A DNA stretch of 64,000 bases from Ottelia alismoides (taxonomy: Eukaryota; Streptophyta; Magnoliopsida; Alismatales; Hydrocharitaceae). Under the pieces are notes generated by a model. The model saw only the letters and a program-made list of their open reading frames with translations, made no database searches and had not been told where the DNA came from. Every line of letters begins with the position of its first letter. Position 1 is the first letter of the stretch. Made by a program: the position numbers and the translations under genes. Positions 44,990-57,509 of this stretch are shown piece by piece. Where the stretch lies: contig JAZKJV010003372.1 of assembly GCA_037367405.1 (NCBI GenBank), positions 310,001-374,000 on the forward strand, read 5' to 3'.

Positions 44990-46094
44990 TTATTTATTAA
45001 TCAAAACAATTGAAGGGCAGATGTTTGAACGATGGATTTCTATGCCTTTGTTAAGAGTTGTCATGTCTCCCAGAGAATTGGAGGAATCATTAGTTTCAAA
45101 GATTCAATGCCGATGAAGCCCATCATTATCCGCGAGGAATTCGATGCTTATGGCATAGAATTTGTAGGCTCATTCACAGGTAGTGAGAAATTCAAAGTAT
45201 AATTTTGCTCTCTATTGATTATATGAGTCAGTGGATGAAGGTGATTCTCGCTCGAACCACTAACAATAAAATTGTTTGTAAGTTCTTGTGCAAAAATATC
45301 ATTTCGAGATGCCCAAAATGCTAATCTCAAGTGGGAGTCACCATTTTATACAAAAGAGAAATCAAGAAACTTACTATGGTATTAAACGTCGTGTAACTAT
45401 CCCTTATCGCTCATAGACTAATGAGCTGGTCGAAGTGTTGAACTCTTTAGAAGTTAGTTCAACTAAACATGAAATAGTCCAAGCCGTTGGGCTAAGTTCT
45501 TTGGGCCTACCGAACTTCTTATAAGACATCGTTAGGAACTTCTCTATTTTGACTTGTCCATGGTACGCCATGTCATTTGCCTGTCGAGTTACTACATATA
45601 TTAGAATGGGCTACTAGAGAATTAAATTTCAATAGTCATGAAGCAAAAAAAAATAGAGTGGCAAGCCTAAATGAATTAAGTGAGATTCAAAATCAAGCAT
45701 ATAAAAACAATGTCATCTACTAGACAAGGTTAAATGATGGCATGATAAGAACATTTGTTGGAAGACTTTTATTATGTAATAGAAATGTTAGTTGTTTAAC
45801 ATGAGGTTGACGCCATTTCCAAGCAAATTGCGTACCAAATGGATGGGTCCTACATTAAAAATGGTTACATTTACATACGTGAGTTGTTACCTTATGCCAA
45901 ACCGTTCTTAGTGAATGGGAAGGTTTTGAAGCATTGCATTCAACAAACAGATCATATAGCTCAAGAGTTACTTTGTAGAAGACTCAAGAGTCTTATAAAT
46001 CATTCGTCTTATACAAGGTCGCTGCAAGCAAATTCTATTTTTTTCCTCGATCACTTCAAGTTTTATTTTTCTACATTGAAACTGACCAAATCTT
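44990..46094 (+). pseudogene. Athila-type integrase fragment, heavily decayed (element D)
   Basis: Short matches in changing frames: CQRIGGI... and FKDSMPMKPIIIREEFDAYG, then IEFVGSFTGSEKF (where family members have WGIDFMGPF, first catalytic Asp lost), IMSVDEGDSR-like text disrupted near 45220, and the C-terminal region QMDGSYIKNGYIYIRELL ... KPFLVNGKVLKHCIQQ in the open frame 45839-46096. In homologues this last part reads GELKVNGQRLKHY. The protein is far beyond function. Confidence 0.7.
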
Positions 46095-47994
46095 AAGTAC
46101 ATGAGGGTGGTTGATTTCTAATTCGTTTATTTTTATTTTTTAACTCATATATATAACACAAGTAATATCATATTTTTTTCTCATATACTATGAGGATATA
46201 ACATAAGTTAAATATTGAGGGTTTTGTATATATTATATTTTTTAGTCGTAACTTGTACTTTCTATACTTATAATTAATAAAATAAATTTAAATTTCCGGT
46301 GACTTAAAATACCATGTACCTGGAAAATCTAAAAAATGAATAACTTAAAAAATCCATAAAATAACACATCAAAAATCATAAAACTTTGCAAAATTAATAA
46401 TTTCTTTGCATTTGCAAATTTCTAAATAAGTTTGATTTTTGAACAAAAGATTAGAAAAGATCCAAAGATCAAGTTTGGTAGGGTCTTAATTCACCTAGAT
46501 TCATATGAACTTTATTACGACTGGAATTTTAACTTTCGATCTCTTGAGACCTAATTCTTTAGGTTCCGTAAAACTTTTTTAAACTACAACTTATGAGTCT
46601 AAATAAGTTGCTTTCACGTCATTTGTAGATTTCATAAGCATTGAATCAACACGAACCCATGTACTTTGCACTTAGTTCAAAGTAAATAAGGTGTGCAAAA
46701 GACCATCTCAGTCTAAGCTTGCTACGAAGACAGTTGCTTTATCATGTTGGTAGATGAACAAGACAAGGGGACTATAGATGTTGCCACATTCCAACCTTAT
46801 CCAGTAACACGGGAATCGAAAGACAGAAGTCTCTGATTGAAATAAAGCTTTAGAAGAGGCACACGCCCGTGAATTTTAGATGAAAATAAAAGAGTCCATA
46901 GGGGGGAGAGGGCATGGAATATACAGCTCAGCTGCATATAACTTCCATGTTCATCACCTCATAGCCACTCTTATCTCAAAATTTGAAAGTACACATCTTC
47001 CAAAGTCATAACGACTTATACTCGCACATCCAAGACAGATCAATAGCGAACAGAGGTGGTGAACACATACTTTTTATGAAGCTCAGCACCATACTCCCTT
47101 ATCAATGTATTTATATTTTTATGCTTAATATTAGTATATTGGTAAGTTTTATTGATATATTTTTGAAAATTTCAGTTAGGTGAATTAAGGTTCAATTTTT
47201 CCATAAATAGTAATTTAGGATACATATACACACAAAATGGATTTCACAAATATTCTTTAATAGGTCTAAATTATATGTTTCATAAAGGCATTAATTATTT
47301 TTATTAGCTACACATCTTCATACTAGACAAGGAAGGTTTTGCTAACAGATGATGAGTCCTATATACATTTACTTCATACTTGAATCTTGACTTAAAATCC
47401 TTACCAAATACATATAGTTAACCTTTGATAAAATCTTCTTGTTCAAATGTCCTCATAAATAAGAACTTGGTATTAACACTAAAGATAACATAAAAAGACA
47501 AAAAGAAGAAAAGAAAAGAAAGAGAAAGACAATAAAATGTACCACACGTATATAAGTACAAACTATCAAAGAAAAATAAGAATGAATAGTATTATAAATC
47601 ATTTTTATGACTTTACCTAGAAACCAAGCCATACTAACTTTTCGATGAATAAACAACAAAGAAGAAAGAAGAAAACCCAAATATACTTTATTGTATATAA
47701 AATACATACATACATATAGCATATAAGCCTCATGTTATAATGATAAATTCATCTCATATTATTTATGAATGAATATTTTCACATCTTTTATAAATAAAAA
47801 TAAAATATGTCAAAAATAGTCATCTCAGTAACCGAGAAGACTACCCAAATCCTAATTTGACAAAAAATAAATTCTTGGGTATGTATCTATTTTTATAAAC
47901 TTCGAATGACTCAAACTCACCTTTAAACATAATTGTATATAAAATAATACATATTAAAATATACCAAAAATACATAGATGAAAGAAGTGAGTTT
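46095..47994 (+). other. Athila non-coding remnant, no gene
   Basis: Downstream of the integrase fragment. One relic of the hairpin array remains near 46187-46230 (ATGAGGATATAACATAAGTT, TATTGAGGG). 46440-46900 is a diverged copy of the pre-LTR module. From about 47741 (TGATAAATTCATCTC) to 47994 the sequence resembles Athila U3 (ACTCAAACTCACCTTTAAA near 47910). No ORF above 90 codons and none that matches a family. Confidence 0.5.
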
Positions 47995-47999
47995 TTATA

Positions 48000-50479
48000 G
48001 AACTTCAAATGATCCTCGCAGAAGACATCTCCATGAAGAATATGGGATGAACCTCAAGCGCATTACGGAAGCGTGTGGATCGTATCGTATACGATCAAGA
48101 GCGACTAATTGCACTAGTAGCTCGGTGCAACGGGATTTTAAAAAAATGAAATGATGAAATCACATGATCCAAGAACATTTCTGGGATAGTTTCATCTAAC
48201 CACATAGAAGATATAGGAAAACCTCTTGGAGCGTGGTTACGATCGAGCCTCTAAGGGAAGAGACCTCTTGTCTCAAGTTCGATCCGTCAGAGGAGACGCT
48301 TGCGAGCGCGGGGATGAGTTGCATGCTTCTCGCAATCCAAGTTGTTGATCTAAGCAGTGGATCTCCTGATCTCATCTCACGAGATCAAACACCTTCTTCA
48401 TGGGCGCCACACACCAAAGAAGATGGAAATCCAAGAGTCGTCGAAGCGGGCACGACGACAAAGGCGAGCTTCTCTTATGAGAGTTGACGGCCACTCAGAG
48501 AGAGAAGGGAGTGAGTATGCATGAGAATGAAAAGAGGAGAGAGAGAGACGTTGTCGAGATTGTGTAACTCGAATAGCAAGCGATGCCTCTTCTTATATAG
48601 GGTTTTGGGAGTCCATGGATCCCAATCCATGGACAACACACAATCAATGGATGAGATTGATTTGTGTTTCTTTCAATGGCTAAGATGTTGTTAAAAAAAA
48701 ACAACATCAAATGATTTAATTTAAATTAATTTATATTGATAAATCAACAAAATTAATTTGAATTCAAATCACCTATGACTAGAAAAGAGATGATGAGGAG
48801 ACTAATCTCTTTCCCTAAAAGAGGGGGTACGGTTACTCTTCTCCACATGGAGAGTAGTAGCCGCCCACTCTTCTTGAGTGAAATGAATCTATCTCCTCTA
48901 ATTATCATGAGATCTCATTATCTCATGATATTTCTTTGATTTACAACAACACTTGTTGTAAATAGTTTTCACAAAAAAGCAATTATCTTGTGAAAAATTC
49001 AATCAAGCCATTGAAATTATGTGAATCTCATTCACAACCCAAAACTAAATGTAGTTATATTTTCAATTAATCATTCAATGTGAATCTAATTCACATAACC
49101 AATTAATCGGCAAATATAAATCACAAAAGACTCTCTTTCTCTAATATATTATAAATCGTATTTATAATATACATGGATAATTGGATAGTATTATCCACAT
49201 TATCTATATCCACAATAATTAAATCATATTTTATTACTTAAGATAACCATTCTCATGCATTCAGATAATGTGAATCAAATTCACATTATTCATGCTAATT
49301 AAATCACATTTAATTATCCATTTCTCAATGCTTAGATATAATTCAACTTTGGAATTATTCTTGAACTCTTTCAAGAATAATGTGCTTTCTCCTCAGATAC
49401 TTGGAGATAAGGACATGGCGATTGTATTGTTCCATGTATAGTGACTTGAATATTGAGATTACACCTCAAATCCAGTTCTCATGGACCTCTCATAAATGCT
49501 TGATTTAATCAAGACCGCAAATCTAATCTTCTCATTGCATCAGAATCTCATTCAGATCGATGTCCAACACTTGGACCAAGATCATATTACTTCTCTACTG
49601 AGAAGAGTCACTAAAACCCTGACTTGTTTCATCACTCCCTCGAAATGGAAGCGTCTTGGTTATACAATCGTTTATGATCACATCACCCTCAGGTATTCCT
49701 GATACCTATACATCCTGCATACTGGAATACCTATGATGAACACGAAGGTATAGATCAATTTTACACTGTCATATTTAGGGTTTCATCATCAAGTTTCTCA
49801 ATCTTGGTCATTGGGATTTGGTATCGATCATATGTTTTCCAAAAATAATATCATACCTTCAATTTCTTGTCATGCTTCCAAAGCATGACAACCATGCATG
49901 GAATTTGATTGGTCCCAATACCTCATGAGTGAGCTCATGTCTCCCGGTTCAGAAGTGAACCTGTATGATCCCTTTGAAAGATCGAATTACTCATATGCCC
50001 TTACATGCACACCAGCTCGCCGGTGTATAGACCTTGGTTAGGTCATCAACCTATTGGTCTGCCAAATGTACATACTCAGACATATAGCAACACATCTGTC
50101 TCTGGTCAGAGGATGTGTGCCTATATCGTGACAGTATTCGACATGGGACGCTGGTTATCTCGATCTTGCTAAGTCAACCCTTGACCTAACTAATATGACA
50201 CCTCCGAATCTCTATTCCTATGCAGAGGACCTACATCAAGAGATCGGTCAGATATCAACATATATGAGAAAGGATTGCCATCTCCTACTCAGGATGGAGA
50301 TCATCTCTTAATAATCATTTAATAGTGCTAGATGAGTCCACAATCTAACTCCTTAGATATCCATCCAAGCACCAGCCTCTATGATTCTATTAGTGAATCA
50401 ACATCTGTATGATTATTAAGATGGCCATGGTACATAGGGAGTGAAAAATAATCAATAACTTTTATTGATAAATCAAACA
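48000..50479 (-). mobile_element. Copia-type solo LTR, minus strand
   Basis: About 2.5 kb without coding frames, carrying a minus-strand TATA box (TATATAA, complement of 48593-48599) and, downstream, CGATCCACACGCTTCCG (complement near 48075), a common motif close to the 3' end of plant copia LTRs. The minus-strand start reads TGTTTGATTTATCAATAAAA. TTATA flanks both sides (47995-47999, 50480-50484). The left end does not show the expected TG, so it may be mutated, or TTATA may be coincidence. A related fragment is at 12365-12640. Confidence 0.6.
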
Positions 50480-50484
50480 TTATA

Positions 50485-51490
50485 ATAACATTTATTGTAA
50501 GAATGGTTGGAAATAATACTTTTCAGGTCAATGATACTTAATTCTTGGAGTCCAGAAGAATATGTTCACATGTCATCTTAACTATCCTAAGTAGAGTATT
50601 TCAAAGCGCACACATAACCCTTGCTCATAATGACCTAACTAGGACACCACACTCTCCACTTATCTCAACTCTGTGAAGGTGGTGAGGGTAGGATTCTTTA
50701 CCTTGAAGAAGCACACATGCGAAAATATACGTTTCCCCAATAGGTGGCCAGTTCCCTCCAACTCGGTGTAGTGGCATAGACATCTACTGGCTCAAGTACA
50801 AAAATTTCATATGTAAATGCTACTATAAATAGTAAAAAAAGTTGCAAAATCAAAAACTCCAAAAAGAATAGATGGGAAGAAGTCAAAGAAAAATTCAATT
50901 CCTGTCGGAGTATGTATGAAACAAGCAAGGCATAATGCTTCAAAGTCAATATCTCAAGGTTGCCTACGACATGAGATTTGGCTACATTGATCAAGCTCCA
51001 TAGGATATGTAACTACACTGGTCACAGTCCATTCTACTCTCCTCCCCCTCTTCTTGAGCTGGTGGTACTTAAACTTAGAAGAGAATACCCCAGTCCTCGA
51101 GGAAAGAGTAGCTAGATTGAGGAATTATGGTTATCTTGTTAAGGGAGATTGCTCCTTACTCTTTTTTATCAGAAGAGCTACATTCGCATACACTATAGTG
51201 AGACTTATAATCGTAAGGGTTTGTGTATCAATAGACTTATTCTGACATGGCTATTAAGACGATTTGAATAGAGGATTGTGGAATTTGAAGGTTATTAAGT
51301 TTTAGATCCTATTCTCAATAAGTTTCCAAACACATTAACAAGCGAAAGGTCTTAACTGAGCTCCAAACTTTGATTTTGTAAAGATAATTTAAAAGTCATA
51401 ATCATTCCAAGTTCTTTATTTTCCTTTTTTTATTTTCTCTTTTGCATCACTTATTCTTCTAGTAAGTGTTTGCTAGGAACTAGCAACGAT
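50485..51490 (+). other. Conserved pre-LTR module, second copy
   Basis: Counterpart of 7271-8414 without a convincing ORF. Shared landmarks are CTACTGGCTCAAG (50787), ATGTAAATGCTACTATAAATA (50812), CTTGAGCTGGTGGTACTTAA (51053) and TTAGAAGAGAATACCCC (51075). It runs into the polypurine tract. Confidence 0.65.
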
Positions 51491-51506
51491 AAGTATGGGG
51501 GGGGGG
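51491..51506 (+). promoter_or_regulatory. Polypurine tract before the LTR at 51507
   Basis: AAGTATG followed by nine or more Gs, directly before the LTR start TGATGAATAGCC. Same position and sequence type as 8415-8426. Confidence 0.8.
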
Positions 51507-53112
51507 TGATGAATAGCCATTCATCTATCGTTATTCCTTTATTTTATCTTTAAATCCTTATCAAAATACCTATAAATATAGATAACTTGTACAAATTAAC
51601 ATTCTTTATTTATATTAATATTAGTATATAAATACATATATTTAAATACAAAATAAAAGAATAAAGGAAAGAAATAAATAAATAAAGTACCAAAGATATT
51701 GAATGACTCTGAACCTCGAGTCTAAGTCAATATTTATTGGGTCGAATAGGAATAAAGTTGGGGGAGATAAGGGCCAAATAATGTACATAAAACCCTAATT
51801 ATTTACTTTGTAAATACCCATTTTTACTCTATTTTATTCTTTATTTTCTAGGCCTCAAATAATAAAATGTTCTGCATGAAACTTATACATATTAATAAAA
51901 AGAAATTATAAAAAAATTGCCAAGAAAAATGATGCACAGTGCAACTAGGACACGCATATGAAAAAGATGCAAGCCGAACTTCAATGATCAATATCTTATC
52001 CATACATACTTAAATTGAATCAAACTCATCTCTATTGTATTTAAAATTAATTTATCTAACTAGTGAAGGTAGTTTCCTTAAAAATAGAGTTAAGATACAA
52101 AAGTCAGCTTCTTAGGGTGCCATTATACTATGTATATATAATATTCATATATTTTGTTCTTTACATTTCTATGCTTCTTATATTTTTAAATAATTGTATA
52201 TATTTTTTAAAATAAATTAAAAATATAAACACAAAGTAAAGCCATTAAAATACACTTAAAATAAGTAATATATTATAATATATATGTATATTATACCTAT
52301 AAAATATATGTACATGTATTTATCTCTGTGTAGAAATAAAATCATAAAAATACAACAAAAGTATGTGATTCTATATTTAATTATATTATAAATATATAAA
52401 ATAGGTAAATAGGGTCAGAAGTATGAAAAATACAAAATAAAAATAAAATACCTAGAATATAGGTAAATATACATGTATATATACTTGTAGAAACTAACAC
52501 CTAATATATTAAGTTGAAAAAAATAAATAAAAATCATAATAAAGTAATTTGAAAAATAAGAAGCATTTTTCATATTTTAAATTTTAGTAATGAAATACAT
52601 AGGTATTTCATTTTTATTTATCTTTTATTTTTTATTTTTTTTTATTTTGTCTTATTGGGCTGACATGGCCCAATTAGGCATTTCTTTTGTTGACCTCCAG
52701 GTCAATTGTCTTTCTTTCAATTCTAACTCTATCAGAATCATGAGCACCCCTCTTTCTCCATTTTTCTACCCCTTCTCCATACCCTCTTCTTTCTCGAGTA
52801 TCCCACCTTCCTGCATACCCCATCTCCATAGCCTCCACCACTTTCGTCTCCCTTCACGCAACCTCCAGGCCAAAGTCACCAGTCACCCATGTTTATAAAT
52901 AAGGACCCTGACTTCCTTTTGCCTTTTGATCCATTTAACTCCATCGTAACCCCAAAAGTTGACTCAAGGTTGAGCTCCTTAATGATAGGAAGGTCAACTC
53001 CCTGATTTACGGCATGGATATGGCAGAAGGGACGAGATCCAGTCGTCACTGGATCTCCGCTCAAGCGAGGTTCTTCTACCCCAAGTAACCCCTGTATGAT
53101 TTAGGTTATTTA
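51507..53112 (+). mobile_element. Athila-type 3' LTR, cut by chromovirus insertion
   Basis: Begins TGATGAATAGCCATTCATC. The U3 block GGAATAAAGTTGGGGGAGA is at 51750, the TTGACCT-CC-AGGTCAA palindrome at 52690-52705 and TATAAATA at 52894-52901. It stops at 53112, where the chromovirus LTR starts; the remaining R/U5 part is not found on the other side. Confidence 0.85.
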
Positions 53113-55517
53113 TGTCACGACACGTCCCGCTAACCAGGACGTGCCGCGACAGAGATCTTTCTTCTTCTTATATTTTTTTTTCAAGCAAACATGTGGCAAT
53201 CTCAAAAATGTAACATCTTTGTATTTCAAGTTCACCACACTATGAAGTGTATTACACAAGTTCTATCTATTACAACTTATTACAAAATAACCCCGAGAGT
53301 ACAAAAACAACGAAAAGCAAAAGACACCTCCTCCAAGTGTATCAGTGGTCCTTTCCCCTGCTATTCGTGATTCTACTGATCTGTACATAATTATAATATA
53401 AAGGGATGAGTCTAAACCCATTTATGAGCTTAGACCCAGTGAAAGGATCTCAAGCTTTTTACATATAGCTAAAATCTGAAATATGAGCATCATGACTAGA
53501 ATTTATGCTGAATACTGTGAAATAGCTTGAAAGATACTTTATGACAGAAATTGCATATAAAACATGCTAGTTTTGCAACTGAACGCTGAAATCACTTCAA
53601 AAGCATATAAACTGAAACATAATCATCACTAACAAGCTGTTTGTACTAATCACCACTGTGGCTAATTTATTGACTCATGAACGCTGAAACAAAGTAAGTC
53701 ATACGCGCAGACGGTCCCAAAGACCAAAAACACCCTGCATACGGCCCAAAGCCTATATGTATACAGAATGCGGACCCAAAGTCCTCTTGATACCATATCT
53801 AATGGTTTGCCATATCTAATGGTGGTTTCAGGGTCATATCTAATGACATCACCATATCTAATGGCTAGTTCATGATTTGTATAAAAGAGCTACTGTGGTG
53901 CTTATCTTCTGATTCTGATTCTTTTCTTGCCACTAATAAACCGTAAACTTTCTATTTCATACTCATAACAACTAATTCAATAACATAAGACAATCTTGAC
54001 ATAGCATGCATATTCTGATCACTAAAACCATTCAGAACTTGGAAAATTGATCCATAATGCATAGTATCCGTACAAAACAAAATTCTGTACATAAAAACTC
54101 AAATCTACGTAGTGAAACTTATGCTTTCTATTCCACAACGAGTTTTATGCTTGAAAACATGCTATCAATATAAAGCACTTGAAATGATATTTGAAAATAC
54201 ATTCTAAAGCCTTGATTTCATATCTGGTATACGGTACTTGCAATTCTTGCGTAAAAGCTCAAGAAAACGCGATTGCATACTTGTTATCATAAAACATGCA
54301 TAAAAGCGAAAGACTAATGCTTTAAAATAGCGCTTGAGAATCCCTCACCTGATCGATATCTAACTCGAGTCAAGATCGCCTTCTTTTGTGAAATCTCCCT
54401 CTATTGCCGTCGTAGATTTGAGTACTACGGCTCGATGCGGACAGAACTTCGTTATGGCTTTTAAAAACGCTCTCGATCACCGACAGGGCTTCACCGTGCT
54501 CCTCTCGTACTCCTCCTGCAAGCTCGGCGGCCTTGCGGCTCTAAGGTGGAGTGATGGGCGTGAATGAAGTGAGGAGGACTATGGGAGGGTCATGGTATTT
54601 ATAGGCCTCCACCCCCTTTACATGTGTGACATGTGTCAACATGTAAGGAATGTTCATGTGTCTCTTATCCATATATGAAGACACATGGCATGGCACATGG
54701 CTAAATCATAAGAAGACTTGTTTCCCAAGTAAGCGGCTAGTCTTATCCACGAGATAACTTGTTGCCCAAGCAAGCGGCTTCACCATGACATGTGTTAGAC
54801 TTAGGATGATGACACATGGCGCTATTGAGTTTTTGACACTTGTCCTGATTATATAACGACACGTGTCCCATGATTTCCTCTCCATGTGTCCTACTTTTGC
54901 TAATGACGCTTAATTATCGCTAACGACGGGTAATTAGCACTAATCATGCTTAATTAGTTTTAATGACGTGATTATGGCTAATGAGTGTAAATCTATGCTA
55001 ATGACGCTTAATTATCACTAATGACAGTAATTAGCACTAATCATGCTTAATTAGTCTTAATGACGTGATTATGACTAATGAGTGTAAATCTATGCTAATG
55101 ACGCTTAATTATCACTAATGACGGGTAATTAGCACTAATCATGCTTAATTAGTCTTAATGATGTGATTATGACTAATGAGTGTAAATCTATGCTAATGAC
55201 GCTTAATTATCACTAATGACGGGTAGTTAGCACTAATCATGCTAGTCTTAATGACGCGATTATGGCTAATGAGTGTAAATCTATAACATTATGGGCACTA
55301 TGCAAGTAGTGGTTTCTACTACTTATAAGGTACTACCAAAATTCCATATTACTAGATGTGGTACTATGTTTTGAGGTGCTACACAATTCAGAGAACCTTT
55401 TGAAATCATTGCATCAAGGTGAATCTATTGACTATGGCATCCGTAAAGTGTGAACACTATCAATCCAATATTTCCTTGATAACATTCAAAGGCATAGTGT
55501 ACAAAACGCGTATTACA
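53113..55517 (-). mobile_element. 3' LTR of a Tekay/Del-type chromovirus, 2.4 kb
   Basis: On the minus strand it begins TGTAATACGCGTTTTG directly after a polypurine tract and ends GGGACGTGTCGTGACA. U3 contains four ~97-bp tandem repeats (54898-55283) and the TATA box CTATAAATA (complement of 54596-54604). Further downstream are short CATATCTAATGG repeats (53790-53870). The last 39 bp form an inverted repeat, TGTCACGACACGTCC / GGACGTGCCGCGACA. The 5 bp at the left flank are ATTTA; the other end of the element is missing, so no TSD can be confirmed. Confidence 0.85.
54898..55283. repeat. Four tandem repeats of about 97 bp in chromovirus U3
   Basis: Units start at 54898, 54996, 55093 and 55191 (98, 97, 98 and 93 bp), each beginning TGCTAATGACGCTTAATTA and ending GAGTGTAAATCTA. 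Within each unit TAATGAC and TAATTAG words recur, hinting at an older short period. They lie upstream of the TATA box, where such repeats often act as enhancers in other elements. Confidence 0.92.
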
Positions 55518-55531
55518 ATTCTCCCCTACTT
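55518..55531 (-). promoter_or_regulatory. Polypurine tract of the chromovirus
   Basis: Minus strand AGTAGGGGAGAAT, directly before the LTR start TGTAATACG and 37 bp after the pol stop codon. Plus-strand primer site. Confidence 0.8.
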
Positions 55532-55567
55532 GCAATAAATTCCGTCCTCGAAATTTAAGTACCTTTG

Positions 55568-57480
55568 CTAGCTTGAAAATAAGTGGGGATATTGAGATCT
55601 CATTTCTTCCTCTCGTTCCCATGTGGCTTCTTCTATTGCGTGACTCCTCCATAAAACTTTAACTAAAAGAATCTTCTTTGTACGAAGCTCTTGTACTTTA
55701 TAATCTAGAATTTCCACAGGAACCTCCTCGTATGAAAGATCTTCCTTCAATTGAATATCTTGATGTTGTATCATATGGGTTGGATCTGGAATAAACTTCC
55801 GAAGTGTGGAGACATGAAAGACATCATGTATCCTTGCTAGTTCAGATGGAAGTCGAGGACGATAGGCCACACTTCCGATTCTCTCTGTGATCTCGTAAGG
55901 GCCAATGTATCTAGGGCTTAGTTTCCCTTTCTTCCTAAATCTGATAAGGCCTTTCCATGGAGATACTTTTAGAAACACATGGTCTCCCACTTGAAACTCT
56001 AAGTGTATCCTTCGCTTATCTGCATAACTTTTCTGTCTGCTTTGCACTGCCTTTAAACATCTCTTGATTTCCTCAACTTTTTCTATTGTGCTTTGTATTT
56101 GTTCAGGTTGAACCAATTTTCGTTCTCCAACTTCACTCCAACAGATAGTTGTTCTACATGGTCTTCCATACAATGCTTCATAAGGTGCCATCCCAATACT
56201 AGTATGATAGCTGTTATTGTATGCAAACTCTATAAGTGAGAGATGTTCATCCCAGCTTTCTTTAAAGTTCAGTGCACAAGCTCTAAGCATGTCTTCTAGA
56301 GTCTGGATAGTCCGTTCTAATTGACCATCTGTTTGAGGATGAAAGGCAGTACTAAATGCTAATTTTGTTCCCATGGCTTTATGTAAGCTTGGCCAAAGTT
56401 TAGAAGTAAATCGTGGATCTCTATCAGAAATAATTGACACAGGAGCCCCATGACGGCTAACTATTTCATTAACGAAGATTTTTCCCAAGCGGTCTAGACT
56501 GTATGTCATGTTAATGGCTAAGAAATGTGCAGATTTAGTTAATCTGTCCACTATGACCCATATTGCATCGTGACCGCGACGGCTTCTTGGAAATCCTGTA
56601 ACAAAATCCATAGTAATATGTTCCCATTTCCATTCTGGTATTGGAAGTCGCTGTAAAGTCCCTGCAGGTTTCAAACGTTCTGGTTTAGTTTGTTGGCATA
56701 TAGGACATCTAGAAACATACTCTGCAATCTCTCTCTTCACGCCAGACCACCAATAGTAACTCTTAAGTGTTCTATACATCTTAGTACTTCCTGGGTGCAT
56801 GGTATACAAGGAATTATGTGCCTCTTCCATAATCTCAGTCTTTATATCAGATTTCTTCGGAACACACAATCTTCCTTTAAAGAATAAGACCCCTTGACCA
56901 TCTATTGTATACCCGGCTTCATCTCCTCCCTTAATCTTTTCATTCATTCTAATGATTTCAGTATCATGGACTTGTGCCTCCTTAATTTTATCATATAATA
57001 TGGGTCTCACTTGTAAGGATGCTAATATGGATCCAGAGCTATTCATGGTTAATTTTGCACGTAACTCTTTCAACTGATAATATTCTCCTTTTAAGTGAGA
57101 TAGCTGACCATTAGACTTTCTACTGAGAGTATCAGCTACGACATTGGCTTTCCCCGTATGATATTCTATGGAACAATTATAATCTTTGATTAGCTCTAAC
57201 CATCTTCTTTGCCTTAAATTCAACTCTTTCTGAGAGAAAATATATTTCAAACTCTTGTGATCCGTAAAGATTCGACAAGTTTCTCCATATAGGTAGTGTC
57301 TCCAGATCTTTAAGGCAAATACTATAACGACTAACTCAAGGTCATGAGATGGGTTTGGATATTTCATTTTCAGCGATGTCCACCAATCATCAGCGCTATC
57401 CTTCAGAAGAAATATGGTATACTTCAACTTTTATTGATCTCTACAGTCCATTAGAGCAAATATTTTCTCCATATTCTTGC
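55568..57480 (-). CDS. Chromovirus gag-RNase H-integrase-chromodomain fusion ORF, internally deleted
   Basis: A 619-codon open frame from the ATG at 57425-57427 to the stop at 55568. Residues 1-20 are capsid ([15 protein letters not shown]); gag text continues upstream to about 57480 ([14 protein letters not shown]) past one stop. From residue 26 it is RNase H ([49 protein letters not shown] to 104). So the end of gag, protease and RT are missing, joined in frame. Integrase is complete: HHCC zinc site H204, H211, C241, C244; catalytic D274, D335, E371 with the usual 35-residue spacing; GPY/F near 509. Residues 568-617 are a chromodomain ([24 protein letters not shown]), which targets chromatin. 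The integrase half could be intact, but without RT the element is not autonomous. Confidence 0.9.
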
Positions 57481-57509
57481 ATTAGCATGTGCATTTTTCT
57501 GGATAATTT

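Noticed and set aside
53640..53870. Regular short repeats (CATATCTAATGG, CCCAAAG) considered as a CRISPR-like array
   Set aside because: Spacing is short and irregular, units are degenerate and the sequence is inside a plant retrotransposon LTR.
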